A stretch of DNA of 64,000 nt, taken from NCBI GenBank assembly GCA_032622095.1, contig CP136061.1, positions 44,151,797 to 44,215,796 on the forward strand. Direction: 5' to 3'. How positions within the stretch are numbered: position 1 is the first letter of the stretch; each line of letters begins with the position of its first letter. A model generated the notes under the pieces. That model did no database searches. It was not told where the DNA came from and saw only the letters and a list, made by a program, of their open reading frames with translations. The stretch comes from Siphonodentalium dalli (taxonomy: Eukaryota; Mollusca; Scaphopoda; Gadilida; Siphonodentaliidae). Positions 45,301 through 49,014 of the stretch are shown here, one piece after another. The translations under genes and the position numbers were made by a program.

Positions 45301-47283
45301 TATTTGACTTCTAAAAAGTACGTGGTCCATAAACAGTAAATATTAGGTCGCGGCGTACTTGACCGACGTCTCACGCATGTTCCAGGTTAATGCCACGTGG
45401 TCTTTGCATTGCGTCATTTAGTTTCTACGCTCGCGCACATTTCATACTCCCTATACCGCGGACGCAAAAATTCGTAGTGCGCATTTCTAACCAACACAGG
45501 TAAAGAGGGAGGGGCTTCCACAAAAGTGTTCGTCGACACTAACTGAGTCTAACTCTCTGCTTGCTACGTACGCCTTACGGAAGTTATGGCAACTTACAAA
45601 GTAGGCCTATGTACACATCGTATATATAATCATTAATAATTATAATGTGTGTCACACAGTATGTGTGCCACACAGTGCATGTGTGTGCACGTTTTCTTTT
45701 GTTTTGTTTTTTATTTTGAGCTGAGACTGAGTATCGTTTATTTTCTATACACTGGCAGGGAAGTATTTATTTGATTTCATGATTAACAGAAAATCCCTCA
45801 ATTATTTCCTCAATTATTTATTCTCATTATCATCGTAGATTCGTAGGGAACTTATTTGCGATCGGTGGGTTTCTAGAGCACCGGTTCATTTGCAACAAAA
45901 CCACGTGACGTGTCACGTGATTCAATTCTCCGATCACAGTAGAGTGTAAATAGTGTGATGATGGCACGGAATTTGTAATTTTCTTTCACATGTGCTTCAT
46001 TAGTATAAGGTTGGTGATGTATTTGGCCGACTAGTCGACGTCGACTCGACTTTTGGTGTTCGACTAGTCGACTCCAGAATCCCAGAGTCGTTTGAACACT
46101 AATGATAGTAAATAAAAAATATAAGAGATATATAGATATATATAGATATATATAGATATATAAGTAATAAATTTAAAAGTAGGATTGCAACTAGGGGATT
46201 AGGGATTGTCATTGACGTCATTTTGTTTAATTTTTTGTATCACGAAAATCAGAAACATGAAAAAAACGTTTTGCTCGTGGCGCTCTCCATATTCATTGCT
46301 ATTATGACTTTTATACATCAACGTGATCGCTGTGATTTACATTTAGCATGGCATTGGCAATATCACCTTAGGTTCTCTAACTTCTCTTTATCTCACCGCA
46401 ACGCCAGGTTTCATTTTCGACCCGTCCGCTGATTTCGCTGACACGCGACCATGTACATCTGTTGTAATTAGTTGGCGGTGTCGGGCAAACATGTACACAT
46501 ATAATAAAAGGGCCGAGGAATCTGTGCCGTTTGCATCATGCTGTCCGAATATTTCCGGGGCATGTTAATGTTAGTAACGATGTAATTGTAACATTTAAAA
46601 GATTTAGGTCGAAATATTCGGACCACTGAGCAAACTACTTCGTCCAAGAGTGGATCAAGTTTTACAGAACACCGTACCCAGCAGCGTGTCACCGACGGCA
46701 GACAACGCTTCGAAAATGCAACTTGCCGTTGCGGTGATTTAAAGAGAAAATAGGTGATGTAGTCAATGCGAAGTTAAATTTCAGCCACATGCGGTCATAT
46801 TGATGTATAATAGTCATAAGAGCAATCTGTCTGAAGATCGCTACAATCGATAAGTTTTTGGCCTTCCTATTTTCGAGCCAAAAAATTTATAAATAAACAT
46901 TTGTAGGTCAAATCCCCTTTAAGGCTTGATTCATTCCTATACTCTTATTACTATTTATTATTACTACTATTTATTATTATTTGTATATATTTATTATTAT
47001 TATTTATTATCATTCTGACAAACTCCTGTGATCAAAACTCTCCGTTGCCATTTGTGAGGGAATTTTGACTGATATTGATATAATGTACCGGTATAGTCAA
47101 TTTTGGACTATCATGTCACGTGATATGAGGATTGATTTGCGCTAGACATGTGGACCGGAACAGTCAACCTGATTGAAAATGGCCTAAACAAATTCAGGAT
47201 GTAGATATCAATACCTCTTGTGTAAACGACACGGTTCCTTCGATCTTGTCGGCCTTCAACACACACACTGCCCGAATTGACAT
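6243..47283 (-). CDS. SOD1: Cu/Zn superoxide dismutase, five exons
   Basis: Cytosolic Cu/Zn superoxide dismutase, which converts superoxide to hydrogen peroxide and oxygen. Read on the minus strand as join of 47283-47215, 21625-21529, 17048-16979, 16172-16055 and 6350-6243. The 462 nt encode 153 residues plus TAA. All junctions have AG acceptors and GT donors with phases 0, 1, 2, 0, and the internal exon sizes (97, 70, 118) equal those of vertebrate SOD1. Visible ligands: HIH in GFHIHEF (Cu), AHFNP bridging His, LEHGG and HVGDLGN His plus Asp (Zn), VVHAD His (Cu). Both disulfide cysteines (GCTSAG, LACGV) and the channel Arg (MRLACG) are also present. No signal peptide, so it is the intracellular form. 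The gene spans 41 kb; introns 1 to 4 are 25.6, 4.5, 0.8 and 9.7 kb and full of transposons. Splicing is inferred from sequence only. Confidence 0.97.
6640..6905. mobile_element. Fragment of palindromic GAGGTCCCCAGAGGG MITE family
   Basis: Carries the AAATTCACCCTCTGGGGACC block and the TTTGGGGATATAGAGAAACT block. The same order occurs at 14340-15850, where an hAT interrupts it, and part recurs at 9950-10178 and 21740-21790. Confidence 0.55.
7110..7255 (+). mobile_element. Helentron-like repeat end with GGAC tract and hairpin
   Basis: Repeat tail containing AGTTATGACTCTTAC, then GGACGGATGGACAGACGGACGG, then the hairpin CCCCCGCAAATTTCATTTTGCAGGGG and TAAAAA. Shares its architecture with the elements at 12280-13345, 24290-24830 and 33402-33942. 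Confidence 0.5.
7486..9313. mobile_element. Non-autonomous hAT element, family A copy 1
   Basis: Starts TAGGGGTGCCATGATTAT and ends AATAATTGTGGTACCTCTA. Flanks GTGATTAG (7478-7485) and GTGATTAA (9314-9321) match at 7 of 8 positions, an aged hAT-type duplication. 1.8 kb with no transposase. Second copy at 32280-33960. The ends are rich in TCGAT/AATCGA words, possible transposase-binding sites. Confidence 0.8.
9370..9715. repeat. Long foldback palindrome
   Basis: Arms of about 173 bp mirror each other around CTCGAG at 9540-9545, with a few mismatches. Outer ends read GGGGTACTTTACACTAAA and TTTTAGTGTACATTATCTC. Probably a MITE. The ORF over the right arm is not a gene. Confidence 0.75.
9950..10178. 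mobile_element. Palindromic MITE
   Basis: CAAGCCTTGAAATAGGGTGT at the left is exactly inverted at the right end. Internally GAATGAGGTCCCCAGAGGGT recurs in both orientations. A second inner hairpin CCCGCTATGCGGGG lies near 10096. Confidence 0.75.
10179..12270. other. No feature recognised
   Basis: AT-rich intron 4 sequence. TATAAGAGAATGCACTGG at 11682-11699 is a lone half of the hairpin used in the TTAA MITEs. ORFs of 60-77 codons here look random. Confidence 0.4.
12280..13345 (+). mobile_element. Helentron-like tandem-repeat element (DTC84/pearl type), two composite units
   Basis: Five units of about 152 bp (each with GGGCCATAACTCYG, ATTCGAACTCGATCYG, ACAAAATTTGGTT and AAAATGTTTGAGTTAT). 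Two units precede a GACA/GACGG tract at 12600-12645 and three precede a long (ACGG)n tract at 13188-13280. Each tract is followed by a fixed tail and the hairpin TTTACCATAC..GTATGGGTAAACAT. Known bivalve pearl and DTC84 elements have this layout. The SDGRTDG-type ORFs are microsatellite artefacts. Confidence 0.75.
13640..14050 (+). mobile_element. 167-bp-family satellite-carrying element, short copy
   Basis: Two units (GATGGCTG, CCGAAGATCCATATAAAGTT, GTGCCAAATGATTTAG) ending near 14015-14045 in CATGGCAATAGCTCAAACTTGAC...TAGAGCTAA, the family's terminal hairpin, decayed. Confidence 0.55.
14340..15850. mobile_element. MITE of the GAGGTCCCCAGAGGG family, split by an hAT
   Basis: Same block order as 6640-6905: the CTCTGGGGACCTCATTCTGC block, AGATTGAAGTTCCC, then after the hAT the TTTGGGGATATAGAGAAACT block and a palindrome at 15735-15835. 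Confidence 0.6.
14489..15611. mobile_element. Non-autonomous hAT element, family B
   Basis: Ends TAGGGACCTGCGAAT and ATTCGCAGATCCCTA. Perfect 8-bp target duplication TCGATTAT at 14481-14488 and 15612-15619. Both ends carry GATTCGATTCGA-type repeats. 1123 bp, no transposase. Confidence 0.88.
16055..16172 (-). CDS. SOD1: SOD1 exon 4
   Basis: 118 nt from acceptor TTTTTTAG to donor GTAGGT. Encodes [20 protein letters not shown] through IIGRTVV. HVGDLGN supplies a zinc His and Asp. An alternative GT four bases downstream would break the frame; the chosen donor keeps phase 0 and the family's usual exon size. Confidence 0.95.
16979..17048 (-). CDS. SOD1: SOD1 exon 3
   Basis: 70 nt, acceptor TATTATAG, donor GTAAGC (phase 2). 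Encodes the zinc-loop segment [20 protein letters not shown] with the bridging His, a zinc His and the disulfide Cys. Confidence 0.96.
17170..17560 (+). repeat. Tandem repeat element ending in a GGAC-like tract
   Basis: After a T run (17177-17197), two units of about 170 bp share TTTGACMCAGTGACCT, AACAAACCTGAA, ATGAACCCATTYGG and GAGAAGA, then ATGGACGGACG and AGCCCCACTGGAG...CTCAGGTGAGCT. Same design as the other bivalve repeat elements, different sequence. Confidence 0.5.
17720..17840 (+). repeat. Decayed unit of the 152-bp repeat family
   Basis: GTACCATAAGTCAGTAAAAAG, ACGAAACCCATAATTGAACTTG and CCAGATATGGTTCTGAT correspond in order to the 12280-13345 unit. Confidence 0.45.
18105..18240. 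mobile_element. 136-bp MITE with 6-bp target duplication, copy 1
   Basis: Starts CAGGGCTCAAAATACATTT and ends GTTAAGGCCTG (imperfect inverted ends). GACAAG flanks both sides (18099-18104 and 18241-18246). Second copy at 25807-25943. Confidence 0.75.
18390..18720. mobile_element. TTAA MITE with tandem long hairpins, truncated copy
   Basis: TTAA at 18386-18389, then CCCTTTACCCAACAAACCGG. One complete hairpin at about 18531-18597 (CCAATGCATTCTCTTATATA...TATAAGAGAATGCATTGG around GACCATAGGTCG) and half of a second at 18675-18716. Fuller inverted copy at 58309-58703. Confidence 0.65.
18730..20270. other. Unassigned intron 2 sequence
   Basis: No gene I can support. A 123-codon ORF at 19045-19416 has no recognised domain. 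A GC-rich block at 19595-19680 ends CGGCACCCCTG, like an hAT terminus, but its partner end was not found. Confidence 0.3.
20277..21515. mobile_element. PIF/Harbinger-like non-autonomous element next to SOD1 exon 2
   Basis: TTA at 20274-20276 and 21516-21518 flank inverted ends GGCCAAAGARAAAAGATA. A 3-bp TTA duplication and GG-starting ends are typical of PIF/Harbinger. Contains ACACAC and G-run tracts and no transposase. Its inner part is repeated, inverted, at 31093-31905. Ends 13 bp from the exon 2 donor. Confidence 0.65.
21529..21625 (-). CDS. SOD1: SOD1 exon 2
   Basis: 97 nt, acceptor CATTTCAG, donor GGTGAGTT after AAT G (phase 1). Encodes [20 protein letters not shown], then [12 protein letters not shown]. 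The two His of HIH are copper ligands. The right end of a Harbinger-like element lies only 13 bp beyond the exon, inside the intron. Confidence 0.96.
21790..22290 (+). repeat. Partial direct copy of the Harbinger-like internal repeat
   Basis: Repeats GGCTCCAAATAAAAGTGCA, CCCAAATAATAGTGCAGGG and the AATAAACGTGCAGACCC block of 20790-21190. No TTA-flanked ends seen. Confidence 0.5.
22346..22434. repeat. 89-bp near-perfect palindrome
   Basis: ATTTAGTCGGAAATATGGCT is mirrored at 22415-22434, with the centre near CTCACTGAGAG. Arms differ by a small indel. Confidence 0.85.
22470..22760 (+). repeat. Two units of the 167-bp family
   Basis: CATCCAAGATGGCTGCTGG, CATATGAAGTTTGGTGATGG and GTGTGCCGAAGAATTTAGTC in family order; no terminal hairpin. 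Confidence 0.5.
22870..24290. other. Unassigned intron 1 sequence
   Basis: A pyrimidine-rich stretch (22780-23060) and AT-rich sequence. GAGTAGAGATTCATGCCATGA at about 23649-23669 is nearly inverted at 23160-23183, with further inverted matches (CCCTGTGAAAACTT/AAGTTTTCACAGGG-like), so this may be a diffuse foldback. No gene seen. Confidence 0.3.
24290..25100 (+). mobile_element. Two adjoining helentron-like repeat ends
   Basis: Three units with GGGTTAATAACTCC and TATATACATGTTGCACATCT, then a GGACGGACGAACAGACGGACGG tract and hairpin TCCCCCAAAAATAAATTTTTCGGGGGA. A 152-bp-family unit follows directly, with a GACAGACAGACAGACC tract and hairpin TACTATACTATGGTATGGGTATACATA. Confidence 0.6.
25807..25943. 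mobile_element. 137-bp MITE with 6-bp target duplication, copy 2
   Basis: CAGGGCTCAAAATGCATTT to CTTAAGGCCTG, flanked by AATATG at 25801-25806 and 25944-25949. About 90% like copy 1 at 18105-18240 by eye. Confidence 0.78.
25950..27365. other. No gene recognised
   Basis: Intron 1. A 132-codon minus ORF at 25997-26395 overlaps a duplicated GGAAATTTCC-containing segment and shows no domain. Confidence 0.35.
27370..28745 (+). mobile_element. Array of eight 167-bp repeats with terminal hairpin
   Basis: Units start with AAATCCAAGATGGCTGCTGG at about 27388, 27554, 27721, 27888, 28036, 28203, 28370 and 28526. Each continues with CCGAATGACCCCAAAATGAC, GATGATCAGACTAAAGGTAC and CCCGTGCTAAAGGATTTAGT. 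The array ends in CACACGGACGACAAAGTC and the hairpin AGCTCAAACTTTACAAAGTA, AAGTTGAGCT. It resembles bivalve 160-bp satellites carried by mobile elements. Confidence 0.75.
28745..29195. other. hAT-like right end and unassigned sequence
   Basis: 28740-28813 reads toward AAAACGTCAATACCACCCAACCCTA, resembling the right end of an hAT, without a left partner. The rest is featureless. Confidence 0.3.
29202..29552 (+). mobile_element. Solo LTR
   Basis: 351 bp starting TG and ending CA, flanked by CATGC at 29197-29201 and 29553-29557. Inside are TATATAAA at 29311-29318 and AATAAA at 29440-29445, the spacing expected of promoter and polyadenylation signals in an LTR. Also a duplicated block CTTCGCATTGAGCAT. 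No internal retroelement genes adjacent, so a solo LTR. Confidence 0.65.
29558..31090. other. No gene proven; one possible first exon
   Basis: AT-rich intron 1. ATG at 30353 opens [12 protein letters not shown] and reaches a GTAAAG donor at 30388, with CCAAT at 30295-30299. No further exon is found. Nothing else recognised. Confidence 0.2.
31093..31905 (-). mobile_element. Inverted partial copy of the Harbinger-like element
   Basis: TTA then GGCCAAAGAAAAAAGATA at 31093, followed by the reverse complement of the 20629-21515 interior: the GGTCGGCGGG block, the C run, the AAATAAAAGTGCA blocks and GTGCACTGGCTAC. The far end is lost at 31905. Confidence 0.65.
32280..33960. mobile_element. Non-autonomous hAT element, family A copy 2
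   Basis: TAGGGGTGCCACAATTAAT to ATAATTGTGGCACCTCTA with a perfect 8-bp duplication GTTTATTT (32272-32279, 33961-33968). Colinear with 7486-9313 except for an extra 0.54 kb at 33402-33942. No transposase. Confidence 0.9.
33402..33942 (+). mobile_element. Helentron-like repeat element nested in an hAT
   Basis: Absent from the sister hAT at the matching point (near 9290). Two units with TCATAACTCTCAC/TGTAACTCTGAA and CCTGAATTTTCGAAGTC. Then GTACGGACGGACGGAAGG, hairpin CCCCCAAATCTCCATCGGAG, ATCGGGGG and a CATAATAA end. Confidence 0.7.
34180..34465 (+). repeat. Dispersed repeat, copy 1
   Basis: TTTGGAAAAGGAAGG, ATGGTATGTCA, CATCTTGTGTCATATTC and TATAGTCAATTTTGGACT occur in order. Copies lie at 41700-41890 (inverted) and 44800-44978 plus 47031-47110 (direct). 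Confidence 0.6.
34674..34790 (+). repeat. Left terminal inverted repeat of the 6-kb transposon
   Basis: Starts with the perfect 17-mer and continues with imperfect inverted similarity to the right end, up to the AATCCGAGTTGAGC block. Confidence 0.8.
35313..39668 (-). CDS. Academ-like transposon protein with FEN1/XPG-type nuclease and CXC cluster
   Basis: Intact 1451-codon ORF without introns or stops, the only gene of a 6-kb element with terminal inverted repeats. N-terminus has paired cysteines (CIKC at 8-11, CLFC at 107-110, later H and C residues) suggesting zinc binding. The middle (about 590-800) carries FDQP, RLGGFHM and [10 protein letters not shown] motifs and probably holds the transposase core, which I cannot assign residue by residue. 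Residues about 1070-1270 form a FEN1/XPG-like nuclease: [36 protein letters not shown] and SGCDTTSAL, placing acidic residues where flap nucleases bind metals. The C-terminus (about 1410-1442) is a Cys-rich cluster like the tesmin/TSO1 CXC domain. XPG nucleases are known in Academ transposons; assignment to that superfamily is inference. Same orientation as SOD1, inside its intron 1. Confidence 0.8.
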   Translation of the reverse strand: MTLAMDKCIKCNDELTGSSGITTLGERGIEKLVAVSVELGDNLFAGSKKPTVGEKIHRFCYKNYTRESSVRKSKRMSLDAAESDEAGPSMTKKLRSDQDAFNFKLHCLFCGESADKQTHIPVQRRREVHTVETLTLVDSIRTRCLKRSDEWGESVLTRIGRAIDLVAEEGRYHHDCWTGFVRDKPERTLSRGRPVADKKALAFHELCTFMENSDECQFSLSELAETFESYLGDEVGYTIKHLKTKLLEHFGSRISITTLRSLKNVVTFKDSSDKILYDSWYSDKCTNETDERMRIVKKASAIVRDDIRSTIYECDVYPKPDSLSVSSDLLPDTLQTLLQGIVAPSQRGQNIQANQRRVTAIGQSLISSCRPRSFLSPVLLSVAVYIHRKFASRELIDILNGLMFSSSYREVQQYVHSVMISKGPSPRLANFTQFVFDNADCNVRTLDGKNTFHSMGGIACITPSRDHTEESPIKRLTGDHSNIGSGEFGYIPLKGYSKPSKSGLDEIVMKDLSTLGESDPKNLKLAKTVDSLWSLTHVLRVPCPSWAGYMHIVTSSDDYETSDVEILPFINFDPSNPSTIYTALMFAQTECEKQGLNVCPVTFDQPLYIKAVEIVSSSDKLTKVFVRLGGFHMIMSYLGAIGSIMAGSGLDELWRTVYAGGSIHHLISGHAYSRAVRAHLLTQIAITKLVFEESRTLDNIDCTEVNEIFCGLARGDCTTADAVNQESVNHLLSKLHELLQNASVGRTGKLWVQYYEQIGLLQLFLRAERTGDWELHTYCVRNMIPVFHAGGHFAYAKSSHLYLQQMNELTEIMQQDDLKLFTEKGYFTIRRSDKFWDGIYSDQTIEQCLMRMFKLPGGLTHGRGITDSTVAKWVHGLPLCLPICNALENFVNVHTGHGEQHRDLRQSSQLTDANDITKLLNWLRVHSPFQIRDPLQLVSIATGFVADETVNCDQVRKIGECCVSNVVSKTFNSIKLRRVDTVKSFASMANSIKVRGSKVVIDPTILFNRITCVIQSQAEIEEYLKYELAPKPTALFDSAGMRKTQKSTLGKILKTYGSEQTKIPEHSLFVVDGGFLLRAVVWPKQSSYKDICTSYSNYLVRHFGANVVVVFDGYACTMSTKGMEQARRSKNRYSIDINISPELPATTPQSDFLANAKNKTQLIDPLMQELSAINIQSKQAEADADVLIAETALDIAQDDNNVVVVGTDTDLLVILTSRVQPGCNIHMMYSITQNLLVSVSEIATKMGDHRSNLLVAHSISGCDTTSALFRVGKKKVFSTIVSDVTSDSQQYVNTILADDSTPSAVAAAGEQLLLILYGSKTVSSLDQYRYVTYKRYVAKSKLNKPIDLASLPPSSDAAQQHVYRCYLQVQQWLGTSLPPTDWGWSLDNGLLVPTAATKPCAPDNLLNLISCGCKSACTKRCGCKKAGLSCSGLCNCSSDSCNNHRNTVGNF
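40530..40663 (-). repeat. Right terminal inverted repeat of the 6-kb transposon
   Basis: Reverse complement of the left end: 17 perfect terminal bases, then conserved blocks interrupted by indels. Confidence 0.8.
40664..41640. other. Unassigned stretch with short minus ORFs
   Basis: Higher GC than its surroundings. Minus ORFs at 40840-41034, 41070-41261 and 41213-41407 overlap or adjoin in different frames and could be debris of one coding region; none has a recognisable domain ([11 protein letters not shown] is the only Cys cluster). Confidence 0.25.
41700..41890 (-). repeat. Dispersed repeat, inverted copy
   Basis: Reverse complement of 34265-34390 and 44800-44975. With the latter it forms a large inverted repeat around the hAT at 41977-44761. 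Confidence 0.6.
41977..44761. mobile_element. Non-autonomous hAT element, family C
   Basis: Ends TAGGGCTGGACGATATT and CGCCCAGCACTA. Perfect 8-bp duplication CTTGGTGC at 41969-41976 and 44762-44769. About 1.1 kb after removing the nested element at 42962-44636. No transposase. Confidence 0.88.
42962..44636. mobile_element. PIF/Harbinger-like element nested in the hAT
   Basis: TTA at 42959-42961 and 44637-44639. Inverted ends GGCCAAAAAAAAAAA...TCTGTTTCCGG and CCGAAACAGACA-type sequence with GGCC. No transposase among the short ORFs. Confidence 0.65.
44800..44978 (+). repeat. Dispersed repeat, copy 3 (continues at 47031-47110)
   Basis: Shares TTTTTGGAAAAGGAAGG, ATGGTATGTCA and TCTTGTGTCATATTC with 34265-34390. 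Its continuation is found after the 2-kb insertion ending at 47030. Confidence 0.6.
44979..47030. mobile_element. TIR element interrupting the dispersed repeat
   Basis: Perfect 23-bp inverted ends beginning CACAGGAGTTTGTCAG. ATCAAAA flanks both sides (44972-44978 and 47031-47037). About 0.95 kb without the nested hAT. AT-rich, no protein. Confidence 0.8.
45004..46101. mobile_element. Non-autonomous hAT element, family D
   Basis: TAGTGTTCAAACG ends in perfect inversion. Perfect 8-bp duplication ATGATAGT at 44996-45003 and 46102-46109. Ends rich in GTCGACTAGTCGA-type palindromes. 1098 bp, no transposase. Confidence 0.92.
47215..47283 (-). CDS. SOD1: SOD1 exon 1 (coding part)
   Basis: 23 codons starting [16 protein letters not shown] and ending SFTQE, then the donor GTATTG. 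It matches the N-terminal beta strand of Cu/Zn SOD (AVCVLK). The ATG follows a short AT-rich leader. No TATA box is evident just upstream; a palindromic CACGTG E-box lies at 47366-47371, about 85 bp upstream of the ATG. The intron boundary is phase 0, as in vertebrate SOD1. Confidence 0.93.
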
Positions 47284-47696
47284 GTCGACTGTCGGAAATT
47301 GAGAAAAAAGTCCTCAAAAACAGGCAACGAAATCAACGAAATTCAGAATGGAATGCAAAGGAAATCACGTGGTTTGCACAGACGGTGGAAAATAGCAACA
47401 CCCCAGGGGGAAACACTCTAAAGTTCGTACACAGGAACGTAACCTCATTCAGCGGACGTAATCAAAGTTTCACCACATGTGAATTACGATAATACCGAAG
47501 TAATGTGAAGCTTACGTTGATTCTACCAGCACGACTTGGATGTCTCAAAAATACGCAGGTAAAAACCAATGTAAAAACAGCCTAAATGACAGATTACATG
47601 GTTTTACTGGGGTGTTTGAGAATTTGCCATGATATGGGGAAGGTACATGTATCTGGAGAAGTCGGCCCCGCGCGAAGATCTTGGAGGATCTTGTGG

Positions 47697-48601
47697 CAGG
47701 GGTGGTGCCAGTGGGGGGCACGGGGGGGGGGGCTACAGCCCCCTTATCGGGGAGCTCTAGCCCCCTTGTCGGGGATTTTCTAGTATATGTAAGTCGGTTG
47801 TGTGTATAAGATGAAGTATAATCATGTGCAGACTGTCAGTGTGGGAAAGTGTCAGAGAGAGAACATACAGCGGAATATATCCCACACAAAATATTCATGG
47901 CACATGTTCCCATTAAATCCGGGGGTATTCCCCTGTATTGTTACACCATCAGCGTTTTAGTGGTAATGAAAATCTATTGAAACATGTGTGCTTTATCATT
48001 GTTGGCTACTCTGGCATTCGTCACAATGGCCACATTGGTCTATAGAACCATTGAGTACCTACAGTATGGCCACATGTTAGCTATATCCCCGACAGTGAAA
48101 CACCATGCTGGCACTTGCAACTAATGAAATTAGAAATTAGAACTGACACAGAAGACAAGTGGCCTCCCTAGAATATAGGAATTTTCACAACAATTCATGG
48201 GTTTTACTCTAATGCAAACATGTAGATAGACGGCCAGTTTGATGTATCATATGTGCCAATAATTTAAAAGAAATTTAATTATCATATCACTGACTTGTCT
48301 CAGGTCAAATATTAGCTTGGCAAAGCCTTAATTCAAGTTTAATTGACACCACCATAATATATGTGTTATTATTTACATATGTGATAATGTTCATCAATCA
48401 TAAGCAACTGCAGATCTATTAGAATTCTCCAGGCTCCAGCTAAGAGACTATAATTACTTCAATATGGTTTTGTTCATTGGTTCGCCACACACATACTATG
48501 TGCGCTCATTTCACATACCAACAGGCAATATGGTGTAATTTAGGGTAGCCCCCTGTCGGGGAGCACAGCTCCCCTGTCGGGGATTTTCTGGTGCCACCCT
48601 A
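47697..48601. mobile_element. Non-autonomous hAT element, family E, GC-rich ends
   Basis: CAGGGGTGGTGCCAG to CTGGTGCCACCCTA. Perfect 8-bp duplication TCTTGTGG at 47689-47696 and 48602-48609. Near both ends lie CCCCTGTCGGGGA-like short hairpins. It splits a LINE reverse-transcriptase fragment. Confidence 0.9.
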
Positions 48602-48730
48602 TCTTGTGGTCTTCCTGCCTTGTGATGTTGCGGTATATGAGGCAGTCATCTGCGAAGAGTCGTATTTGGGATTTGACGCAGTTCGGTAGGTCATTGGCGT
48701 GTACAAGGAACAGCAGAGTATTACATGTAT
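48602..48730 (-). pseudogene. LINE reverse-transcriptase fragment
   Basis: Minus-strand reading gives LLFLVHANDLPNCVKSQIRL then FADDCLIYRNITRQEDHKI, the palm with the catalytic FADD. The frame runs to the hAT insertion site and the host sequence resumes near 47689 downward with decay. Different LINE from the one at 49015. Confidence 0.75.
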
Positions 48731-48751
48731 TACAGTGTCCTGATGGGAACG

Positions 48752-48845
48752 GGTCGTTTCGGTCCGGAGACGTTTCAGCTCAGACCTTTTCGGTCCAGGG
48801 ACGTTTCGGCTGGGACGTTTCGGTCGGGACGTTTCGGCCCCATAT
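48752..48845 (+). repeat. GACGTTTCGG minisatellite
   Basis: Five or six diverged copies of (GG)GACGTTTCGGTC spaced 11-20 bp apart. Confidence 0.7.
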
Positions 48846-49014
48846 ATTGTATGTGTTAATTGGAGTTGATTGCAGGGGATTAACTCGGCTTACACAGCTT
48901 AATCACTACTTAAGCTGATTTATTTCATCACTTTATGGTGTGTTGTTGGAGATTATGACAGATTTGACAACAGTTTTGGCGAGATGGATAACAATTTATT
49001 TCAGCAAATTTAAA

